Assembly: GCF_016545825.1 (NCBI RefSeq)
Contig: NC_052615.1
Span: forward strand, 34,869,516 to 34,933,515
DNA from: Eucalyptus grandis
Taxonomy: Eukaryota > Streptophyta > Magnoliopsida > Myrtales > Myrtaceae
Direction: 5' to 3'
DNA length: 64,000 nt
How positions within the stretch are numbered: the stretch's first letter is position 1; every line of letters begins with the position of its first letter. A program made the translations under genes and the position numbers. Positions 36,260-45,947 of the stretch are shown here, piece after piece. Below the pieces are notes generated by a model. The model was not told where the DNA came from. It made no database searches and was given only the letters and a program-made list of their open reading frames with translations.

Positions 36260-36766
36260 GCAATTCGAAGACGGGGTAAAACCACCACCGATTCGGAGCC
36301 CGCGGAGGGACGAATCCCAATCGGAATTCAGCGAGCGATGCACCAACTGAACAAAGCAAAAGAGTACAGAAACCGACGCGGACGGACAGAGAAAAAGAGG
36401 GGGGGCCGGAATTCCCACCTTCCGTCGCCGATGCGCCGGACCCTCATCGAGGTCTTCCTCCGAAACCCTAGATTGCGAGCAGAGGAAATGGTTTGATGGA
36501 GAGAGCGTGGTCGTGGCGTTTGGTTATGACTATCAGGAAGATGATTATCTGCGAGCGAAAGAGAGAGAGAGTGATGCAAGAAAACAACGTTAAACGCGAG
36601 CGAGGCCAAATTTGTAAATACCGATGACTTTTCGAAACCTGCTTTTTATTTCTTTAATAATTGCCTTTTTGGTAAGGAAATTTCGGCTCTCGTCTGTTTG
36701 CGTGTAATTTAAGAAAAACATTAAAATTACGATAACATTGCTGATCGTTCATTTCAAAGATAATAA

Positions 36767-36991
36767 GATTCCATTTGTTTGTTGGGGGGATGGATGGTTT
36801 CGAAAATGTTTTTTCTTAAAAACGATGATTTGTATTGTTTAAAGATAATTGAGATTCCATTTATTTTTATTATTAACAATAATTTATATCTAAATATTTT
36901 ATTAATGAAAATATTTTTATTCATTTATTTTTTTTTAAATGATATGAGTAATGAATTTTAGGAAAATATATTTCACAAAATAAATGCACCT
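36767..36991. mobile_element. Small MITE, copy in unit 1
   Basis: About 225 bp, AT-rich, with inverted ends (GATTCCATTTGTTTG; reverse complement of the right AGGTGCATTTATTT) and TAA on both sides (36764-36766, 36992-36994). The same insert is in unit 2 at 50592-50814, so it predates the segmental duplication. It is probably PIF/Harbinger (Tourist-like). Confidence 0.6.
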
Positions 36992-37318
36992 TAAAAAAAG
37001 ATTATTATGATCCATTCTCGAAGAAAATTGATTGATTGTGTTGCTTATTCCTCTCCAAATAAAATATATTTCCAATTTATGTTAATGACATTTGTAATAG
37101 GTGAAAACCTATCCATTAGGTATTGTGGGTTGTCCCTCGCGAAAAACGAATTTATATATTAATCCTTGTTGTAAAATACTATTTGCTGTTATAATGGATG
37201 AGATGATATTAGCTCCTAATTTGTTAATAATCCATAATCTTTTTCCTTGCAATATTCTATGATTCGATTCATAAAATTCATTCGATACCTTACCTTTCTT
37301 TTTTGGATTCATGAAACG

Positions 37319-37510
37319 CATTCGATACCTTACCTTTCTTTTTATGTTTTTTGCGTATTTATTTTCGATACTATTTTTTAAATTCCCAATCGGATAAGTT
37401 GCCACTTTCATATTCATTCGATACCTCACCTTTCTTCTATGTTTTTACGTATTTACTTTCGACATTATTTTTTAAATTCAATAAGCCGATTCACTAATAT
37501 AAAGGCTTCC
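37319..37510. repeat. Short AT-rich tandem repeat, ~95-bp period
   Basis: CATTCGATACCTTACCTTTC-type starts recur at about 37280, 37319 and 37415 (the last reads CTCACC). The longer unit continues through TTTTCGATACTATTTTTTAAATTC. The counterpart in unit 2 is at about 51140-51370. Confidence 0.6.
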
Positions 37511-37896
37511 ACTTTCATGAAATTTCACATTTTTAGGAGAAAATACTATTGGCGTTCACTAAAAAAAAGGTGCTTTAATGCTTGCTCAATTTTGGCCCAA
37601 ACAATACGGACACTTCTCTGCTACCTCAAATGTGTCGTTACAAAATGTCATTTAATCGATTTACGACGTCATAACCGAGTGTAAAGCAATCCCGAAATAA
37701 GTGAGCGTCTGGCAGACTAATACGTAACCTTAGAAATTGTGAGGATGCACAAATGCTGATGGTCTCAAAAGTGAAAGATCTAACCACGATTCTTCAGAGA
37801 AGGAGAATAAACAAGAGGCAACCATGCCAAAACACTCTCCATATAACCAATTTCATAGTAAATGTCGAAAGGAAAAAGAGAGAATTACATGGTACT

Positions 37897-38157
37897 GCAC
37901 AGAAACTGGATTATTAGGAAAGAGAGGAGCAAGATCAGAACACTTATGTACATGGACACAGTAAGGCTTCATCATCCAATCAAAACTAAGCTCTACGGTT
38001 TCGCCCGAACTATATACTATCGCAGGCTGCACAGAAATTGGATTATTAGGAAAGAGAGGAGCAATATCAAAACACTTATGTACATGGACACAGTAAGCTT
38101 CTTCATCCAATCAAAACTAAGCTCTACGGTTTCGCCCGAACTATGTACTATCGCACG
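37897..38157. repeat. 132-bp tandem repeat, two copies (unit 1)
   Basis: Units begin GCACAGAAA at 37897 and 38029, just 3' of the PP2-A13-like stop codon and so in its likely 3' UTR. They differ at only a few positions. The same pair is present in unit 2. Confidence 0.9.
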
Positions 38158-40373
38158 ATTCCCCATCTCACTACGATACTCGCACTATGACAATGAATTA
38201 ATCAATTTGCCTACACTACTGGGACATATCAAGACGCAGTCCACGCAGAGACCGCCCTTGGTGTGAGTGCAGTCGATCTGGGTCATTGAAAAGTTGATCT
38301 TCGTCGATGTGTCGGACTTCCCGACGACAAAGTCTCCCATGTGGTAATGGATCCAGTTCCCCGGATTGTCCACATGGCAGTGGGACGCGACACGCTGTCC
38401 ATCAGAAGTTGTGAGCTGGAAGTGGACGGGCTTTATGTCCCAGCCGTGGACGTGCTCGGGATTGCATACACGACGGCCCAGTCTCTTAGTCGACTTACCG
38501 AGCTGGACTCTGAAGAAGACGCTGTACGTCCCTGTAGGAAATGGAAATTCCAACTCGCCATCTACTTCAAACCACCAGATTTGCTGAAGATATGCAACCG
38601 AATGGAATCTGCATGTAACAAGCCGGGAAAGAAAATCAAGTCTTACCATTTTTATAAGATTGGATCATTCCAAGATGTAAGTAAATGACACAAAGTAAAG
38701 GAAACATTTACCAAAGCAAATCTTCGAGCACTAGCTTACTCACTAATCACCGCCAATTATAAATTTTTGGTGAATGCATGGATTGCTTCAAATTTTAAGA
38801 TAGCCCTTTGCCATTTATCCACCGAAGATACTATTCTAATAATGAGTATTCGATAAGACTCTACGAAAAAGAAATTCTTGGTGCATTAGTTGCATGTGAA
38901 CAGTTTCATTGCACTCTTCTTGCTTAATACAGGATATCATGCCGGCAAGTAGCTACATGTCAATTGGCGGAGTATTGTAACAAATTCAAGAAACAAGCAA
39001 ATGCACTCCTCATATGTCACCAAATCTTTTCAGAAACGTCACTCTCCAAGGAATGTCCACTACTAAAGTACTAATTTCCTATATGATCCAAAGTTCATCA
39101 TCTACGGTCCAATCATCTCACAGAAGTCAATGTACTGAACTAAACTTGGAGAGATTATTCGAAGCTTCGAAACTGAGCATGCCAATATGCAGTACTCCAA
39201 TCTTCCAGTAATTCCCAAGCACCACAAGAACATATGTTGCCACGAATGTTATCTAACCCATACAACAGCATTTCCGATATCCAATACTGGCATCAAAATG
39301 AAACTCGTTTACCCGATGATGAAAAATCCATCGAGATTGGAACAAATTTGGTTCATCCAGGAGCAGAATGAGGGAAGAAGGTTTACCTGGGGGTTGCATG
39401 GTAATGTTCTTTTTTTTTTGTTTATAAACAGAAATTTTGATTTTTTGTTCTCGGGAACAAAAAAAGAATAGAAACGCGTTTGTTTGTGTTTCTGTTCAAA
39501 AACTGTTTTTTTGTTTCCAGAACAAAATTGGAACAAAAAAAAAAAAAACAAAAAAATGTTACTTTTCTGTTCCAGAAAAACTTCTTGAAGGCCCGGAAAG
39601 AACAAAAACAAAACAAAAGAACAAAAACGAAACACTTTTGATTCACCACCATCTCTTTCATTCGTGCCCTACCCGAAACAAGCTCTCCCTTTTCTGGCGT
39701 CTCTCACAAGTTCACCACCGGCTGACTCTCCGGCGCCGACAGCTGTTGCTCCTTCACCAGCTGAAGCTTATGAATCGAGGTAAGTTTATGCTGCTCCTCC
39801 TTCACCGTTCGACGAGGGCTTCGGCGAGAGCCACCCCTCGCAGATCTGGGTGACGGCTGCTCGGGGCTCGAGCACAACAGCTCGCTCGAGCCAGCGCTTG
39901 CCCATATCTGTGAGAGGCTCGCTCGAGCGAGCCCTCGTGCTCGAGCCCCAAGCGAGCGTTGCTCGCCCAAATTTGGACATGTGAGGGATTATGATTGTAT
40001 TGGTGTCTTCTGTCACTCTAGGCTCACGGATATCATGCAAACTTTGCTACAACGACACTTGTAACCAAGGCATGACTGAAAGCATGTTAACTTTTACATT
40101 GAGATTGCGGCTCCAGATTATCTTCTTACTATTTGGGTAATGATTTCTCTCATGCTTTTATGCTAAAAACTAAACAATTGCTCTTGTGATGCTTGTTAAA
40201 TTATAAACTAAAGTAGGTATGTCCAATATGTTGCATTTTTTTTTTTGTAGAATTGTTGCTGGCTTTGCGCCTCTATGTATCAATATGCATGTGGTAAATT
40301 TTTCTGTAATTTTGCGTCAAGTACCATTATATGCCCTTAATTTGAATTGATGTTGGCATTTGTCTTCTAACAG

Positions 40374-42600
40374 AATCATCAGATGTTCTTGTTGTGGTTG
40401 ATTCACACGACTACCCTGCACTGCTAGAGTTCCTGAAGAGTAATGGAGATGATCAACGGTTCCGTAGAAAACTTGCTTGAAAGGCCCTTCAAAGTGTTGC
40501 TTCCTATGATTCTGCAGTGTCAGAGTGGCTCTGGAGACAAACAACTGGAGGTATTCGTCTGGTTCGTGTTCTCAATTGATGTCATAGCCACTAAGGCAAT
40601 TAAAAATGCATGTAGGTCTAAACACATGCAAGTAAGGGGCTTTTTAGAGACTTGGTTCTGATGGTATCCTTTCGTTTGTTTCTTTTGGAAATCAGTAATT
40701 TCAGTAGGTTCTGTTATCCTATTAGTTTTTTAACCGAAAATGTGGAGGTTGACGACTCTTCCTTTTGATAGAGAAATTCCCTCCTAGCTTAACATTGCCT
40801 CTATCTCTTAAAAGTTCTCTTCATTATGGTGAAAATCCCCACCATAAGGCTGCATGTGGACAAGAGTCTTGCTGAGGTTAATGGAGGTCGTATTGCAACT
40901 GCAATCCAACATCATGGAAGGTGAGTCCTTGATGTCATATTTTTACATCAAGGTCAATCTTTTGAGGAAGTTGAAATTGCAGCGGATCTAGTAATTATCT
41001 AGCTTTGAAAACTTCATTAGATAGAGGAGGCAGTTTCTAAAATGGAATCTTGTTATTAAATCTAAATAATAGATAGTATCTCCATGTTATAGCTAAAGCT
41101 TTTTGATAAATTAACAAAGGCTTCAAGAAGTCAATATGTTACTAGAACGGGAGGTACTCAATTCAAATCTCTCTGGCACTTTATTTGCTTCTTCAACATA
41201 ATGATCTTCCACCCTTCAATTTGTGGTAAAATGCTAGCCTGAGTGATGGCAAATATAGAGCATTTATATACCAAATTACTCCATCTAACAGGTAGCTTAA
41301 ACTTTTGGTTTTGTTAGCAGTTTGACATAATTCTACAAATCATTCTTAAGGAGCATCTAGTTTCTTTTCTTTTCCAGGTCAACTATCTGTGTATTTGAGC
41401 GTGCAAAAGGTTTAGGTATAATGAAACACTAACAATGTTTTGCAAAGGAGATTAGCGATACAGGGGACTAATTGGCTGCCTTTTAGTATCATAACCATGT
41501 GTTTTTGAGATGAGACTGGATGCTCTTTAGAAGTCTCTAAGCAACTGCAATAGTAGTTTGTTTTGCAAAGTTCTTTTAAACCATTGACAGATCATGGTAA
41601 CAATAGCAGATCTATCTCTCATTTGTTGTGAATTATGTATTGGTGCTGCAGGAAATGTCATATAATAACTATCGGGATGTTGATGCTGCCTGGAATCGTG
41701 TATCCGAGTTTAGTGACCTACATGCATCGTCATAAAGCATACAAATCCTCATGGGGTGGCTTCCCCCGCCGATATTCTTCAAGAATACAGATTAGCAGTC
41801 AAAGCAGATCCAGTCAGTGCATTTGGTGATATCGTGGCCTTCAACATAGAAATTGATGAGGTATATGCTTATTTCATTATGCAAGTTACAAAGGGAAAAT
41901 TCGAATTTCCTTATATAGTACACCCACCGAGTCCAAATATAATAAACTGAAAAAGGCTCCTCATTTTTTAAATCCATAGAGTTCCATATTGAAGCTCATT
42001 CTTGAGTCAACTAGTTTGAGCGAATTAGGCTAAAAGTTATGCCATGGTCACATTCCATAATATATTATAATTCTCTGATAAATAAAAAGGAGCGTGAGCT
42101 TTTAAAACTTTAAGCCTCATTCAGCACGGGCTTCCCTCAAAATTGAAACAACACTGGTGTAGGTGCGGGTCTCCTATTGCTGAGTCAATATTGTAATGCT
42201 TCACTTGATAAAGTTGATTGAGTTGAACGTGAACACTAACCTTGCAATGTCCTACTGCGCAAATAGAACTTGGCGAGGGAAGTCCGGGAGTTCACAAGCC
42301 CAACGGATGGTGAAACTCGGATGTTCTGCGAGATTGTGGTGGCACCCAAGTACTCAAAGAAGGGGCTAGAGGTTGTCCGTGGGAAGTCGAAAACGTTAAG
42401 GATTTTGGAAGCGAAGAACGGAAAAGGGGAGCTTTCATTGAGACAGGTTGGTGGGGGATGGCCGGCTCAAGATTCCAATGATTTTAACTCCCGTAGACAT
42501 CCAATTCAATGCGGTCTCAGGGATAACTCCGCAAGAGAGCGAGCTTGAAGATGCAGAGTCTGCATGGCTCTGCGTTGAGCCCGTTGAGTACACTTGCAGT
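40374..42600 (+). pseudogene. Captured ATIC/PurH gene fragment with introns
   Basis: A partial copy of the bifunctional AICAR transformylase/IMP cyclohydrolase gene (last two steps of IMP synthesis). Exon-like blocks: 40374-40551 (DYPALLEFLKSNGDDQ, YDSAVSEWLW), about 40764-40921 (KFPPSLTLPLSLKSSLHYGE, TAIQHHG), 41651-41860 (EMSYNNY, then HTNPHGVASPADILQEYRLA and VKADPVSAFGDIVAFNIE) and 42267-42600 (TSPTDGETRMF, GKSKTLRILEAK, LSLRQVGGGW). Intron-like sequence with GT and AG ends separates them, so capture was from DNA, not from mRNA. It lacks both protein ends. It has an in-frame stop where the family has Trp (LA*KA, about 40488) and several small frameshifts. It lies wholly inside the 39390-43694 insertion. 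Confidence 0.9.
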
Positions 42601-43027
42601 GCAAATTTTAAGACTCTTAGTGCAGTCACCAAAGAGAAATTATTAATTCAATCTTATATTCATTGTAGGTGTTTCAATATAATCTAGAATATTTTCAACT
42701 TTGCGGCTTTGCCGATGTAGTTCTAATGTTGTTGTGTCATTCTAATTATATGTCTATAAGACAAATGTTATTTCGTATCAAGTAATTGGTATGATATAAA
42801 ATGATCCATACCTAAAAGAAATTCTGTTATAAAATATGATGGTCGAAATTTATAACGAAGACTGATGTAGGCTTCAATCACCCACCTGCAGTTTGAGTGA
42901 TTCCGAATAAGGGGGCCATATTATCAAGAACAGTGAGTTTAGCCTTCAAAAGAAAGTCTGAATCTAGAACTCATCTAGATTTTGATTATTTTCACGTCAA
43001 TTGACTTCCTAGGGAACAGATTGGATA

Positions 43028-43219
43028 ATGGAGATTGTTTATGGACATTCAGATAAGATATATGAAGCCTTCATGATCAAGAGACATGTTTTTTTGAATT
43101 TATGTGATTTGATGAGAGTAAGAGGTTGGTTAAAAGATAGTCGATATATTCGAATAGATGAACAAATTGGTGAGCATTTCATGAAAATGATAATTCAATA
43201 TCAAGTTTATATGTTATAA
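43028..43219 (+). pseudogene. HARBI1-like transposase N-terminal remnant
   Basis: A 63-codon frame with KRHVFLNLCDLMRVRGWLKD and then RIDEQIGEHF. This strongly resembles the helical N-terminal domain that precedes the nuclease in plant Harbinger/HARBI1-like proteins (pattern: hVF..LC..LR..G.L.D...h...EQ). The DDE nuclease part is missing. A partial repeat of its end lies at about 43350-43385. It supports a PIF/Harbinger origin for the insertion around it. Confidence 0.7.
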
Positions 43220-44617
43220 AAATAAAAAATAAAAATAAAGTGCTTGAAAAAAATTTGATACAAACTTTACTTACAAAATTTTCTAGCAAGTATGCCATAT
43301 GATCATGTTCAGAATGTTTGTCTTCACTCATCATAAACAAAATTAAATTAATGAGCATTTTATGAGAATGAGAATTCAATATTAAGTTTAAACTTTATTA
43401 TAAAAAAAAAAAAAAAAAAAAAAAGCATTTTTTGAAAAATTTAAAATAGAAATTTTGTACAGTTTCTTTTTCTATTTTAAGAACGAAATTGAGTGTAGCT
43501 ACCAAATATGTTTCGTTTTTTTTATTTGAATAATGCTTTTTTTTACATTTACCAAACGCGTTTTTGTTCAAAACTATTCCCGTAACATAAATATTTTTTT
43601 TTTATTTCTATTTCCGAAACAATTTTTTGAGCAAAAACGTTTTATTTCTATTTTCTGAAACAATTTTTGAACAAAAACGTTACCAAACACGCCCTTAGAT
43701 TCCTCGGTCGAAATGTGATTCCAGTATCTTCGATCGTCTATTCCGGTGATCATCAAGGCCTTGTATGAAATCGACAGACAAACCCCGCCCGTCCTCTTAT
43801 CCAGCCAAACTTCCTGCATTTCACACCCCCAAATCCACCAACGGTCAGTGAAACCATAACTAAATCATTAAATAAACTTTCCATTTCTTTCTGATCCAGA
43901 AAATCCAAATTCACCCCACTTCTCATCTTATCCAAAGGAGAGAAAAAGGCAAGATTTTTCCTGTGATCCCGCAATCGAAATCGCTGAGTTCCGACCCAAA
44001 AAAAAAAAAAAAAAAAAATTCCTAATTCATCATCGATCTTCAAAACGGAAAAGAGATTGAAAAGTTTTCGCACCTTGGTACCGCCATCGAATGAATTAGG
44101 CCTGCAGAGACGAGCGTAGATCTCCTTCTTGCCCAAATTCAGCACCTTGGGCTCGTCCAGCACTTTCTCCACGATCGTCCCGTAATTCGGGCAACTTCGC
44201 CTCCCAGATGAAATCGGCGGAGGAGGCGCCGCGGAAGTCCCGGTTCAATCGGACCAGGCTACAGATTTGGGGCGGATCCAGGTGTATCAGCACCGTCGCC
44301 ACGCAGCTCTCCGGGATGTCGCCCAGCCTCGGCTTCGCGAGGGCGCCGTCCCCGTCCGCGTCCGAGTCCGACGAAAACCCCGAGAAGCTCGAACCCATAA
44401 AAGAACAAAAGAAAATACCCTAGAAATCGCGAGCTGGAAGGAAGATAAATGGAGTCGAGACGGAGGCAGAGAGGGGACGGGACGGGATTTCAGTGCCTGA
44501 ACTTGAATCGGAAGGTGTAGATTTTGAGGGAGAGCGAGAGCTCGACGGTCAAGCTCGAGAGATCCATTTCTTGTTTCCGGAGATCGGGCCTTGGTGGGGG
44601 ATGATGATGAATTGTCG

Positions 44618-44981
44618 GCTGCATTTGGGACCAGCTTTCCCAAGTATCTTTGGGTGTCGGAAGCCCATTTGCTCAAATATTTGGTGATTGGGAACATTTT
44701 TGAATGCTGGCCTTCCAAAGGTTTCAGCATTTTCGAAATGTCCCGGCCACTGTTCATCTTCTTCTTCGTTAGATTCTTAGATGTTGGCCGGTGAGGTTGT
44801 GATGGTCGGCGACGAGGTGAAGAAAGGCCAGTGTGGTCGCAGCACCCCAGCAACCGTCGTCAACCAGTCGTGCAACCAACGACCCAGATCTGGGTCGCGG
44901 AGATCGCCTAAGTTGTGGCAATCAGGGTTCTGGGTCACAACGGTCACAGAGGTTGCTTGGGTCGCGGCATGCGACCTTCAA
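44618..44981. other. Spacer between the two duplication units
   Basis: About 364 bp with no match to either unit edge. It is GC-rich in its second half, with repeated GGTCGCGG and AACGGTC words. It has no supported ORF. It may be a remnant of one of the local GC-core elements. Confidence 0.5.
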
Positions 44982-45947
44982 TGTTGTAATCATGATAACC
45001 ACAGACGCATATCCATGTTGGTGTAAGCTTATCGGCAATATGCCAACTTGTGTGGTGATGATTAAATACCAGCAATTATTTATCACCTATACTACCCAGC
45101 AAATTCTGCCGTTCCTTTTGAAGTTGTGATCCGCTAGTCAATGACCATGGCAATCTTTTGGCTTGCTTAGTTCCAGTGACACTACATACAATACTAAAAC
45201 CGCAGACCACCCCTTTTTTTCCATGCATCAGCACATTACCTGATGTGTTATTAGCCAAAAAAAATGGGAAAAGAATGTTTGCGCGAGTAGCGAGGCATAA
45301 GGAATGCCAATGTTCGTCACGATCTTATGCTGACTCCAGTGAATTGCACTGATCTCATGAGTTCACTGCAGGTGATGCATGTTCTAGTTCTAATGTTGCT
45401 GAGAAATGCTTTCCTCTTGCTTAATGGACCGTAAATGTTAGGCATCTTAGCCACATGGTAATTAAAGTTGACATCGATCAACTTGGCACTGTATTGTTCA
45501 CCAACTTATGCTATCATTACTACAAATCTCATATTTGGTCTAAAACCAGAAACGAATGAGGAATCCACCTCAATTTTGAAGAGGATGCCTCAGGAGGTCT
45601 ACCACCTCTTTGCCATAAGATTTTGGAATGCAAATATGAAAACATTAACTCAACAAGTATCAAAATGACCCAAATTAAACAAAAGCCCACTTGGACAAAC
45701 TACAAAAGAAAAAAGAGCATAAGAGAAGGGATCAATGTTAAAAAGAGAAATGATGAACGAGATGAAATCAAGTTGTACTACACAATTCGACCGAATATAC
45801 ACATGAAGAGAAGGGGTCAATGTTAAATACTCCCTTTCGTCAAGAGAGGTCCATGACCAAAAATAAAGACCTCTACTGGGATCTCCCTTTTTTAAAGGGG
45901 GAAAAGTTACATAAACGAGAAGACATAGAACTGACTCATTGCCGAAG

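Larger units (their letters stand above)
39390..43694. mobile_element. PIF/Harbinger-type insertion carrying captured host gene
   Basis: A 4305-bp insertion present in unit 1 and absent from unit 2, which keeps the empty site CCTAGATTCC at about 53241-53250. The ends are inverted: left GGGGTTGCATGGTAATG, and reverse complement of the right GGGCGTGTTTGGTAACG, both 17 nt. Flanking triplets are CTG (39387-39389) and TTA (43695-43697) against CTA in the empty site, consistent with a mutated 3-bp duplication. It contains homopolymer-rich subterminal arms with GAACAAA/TTTGTTC words, a GC-rich segment (39785-39970), a PurH fragment with introns and a HARBI1-like transposase remnant. This is the pattern of a Pack-type element. 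Confidence 0.85.
38185..44398 (-). pseudogene. PP2-A13-like F-box gene, copy 1, disrupted
   Basis: Homologue of Arabidopsis F-box protein PP2-A13: an F-box plus a phloem-protein-2 lectin-like domain. Minus-strand exons are 44398-44074, 43813-43698 and 38608-38185. Exon 1 is 325 nt where copy 2 has 327. A 2-nt deletion near 44185 shifts the frame soon after FIWEAKLPE. Exon 2 is cut at its 3' end by the 4.3-kb insertion 39390-43694, which sits exactly at the 5' splice junction. Exon 3 remains open and is nearly identical to copy 2 (I count two differences in 424 nt). Two independent lesions make this copy very likely non-functional. The near-identity of exon 3 suggests recent loss or recent gene conversion. 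Confidence 0.92.
31145..44617. repeat. Tandem segmental duplication, unit 1
   Basis: Begins TGTTGTAATC in the 3' flank of PEX11 and matches 44982-54187 in the same orientation. Removing the 4305-bp insertion (39390-43694) leaves 9168 bp against 9206 bp in unit 2. It holds two minus-strand genes: an At4g00755-like F-box gene and a broken PP2-A13-like gene. Identity varies along the unit. It is very high in 35000-35480 and 38160-39170, and lower in the AT-rich stretch at about 36700-37500. Confidence 0.95.

Noticed and set aside
36024..36609. Frames on both strands at the F-box 5' end (and the counterparts at 49854-50434)
   Set aside because: They follow a GA/CT microsatellite and the likely 5' leader; not conserved in frame between the two units.
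38341..38688. 115-codon plus-strand frame antisense to PP2-A13 exon 3
   Set aside because: Shadow of a well-recognised coding exon on the other strand.
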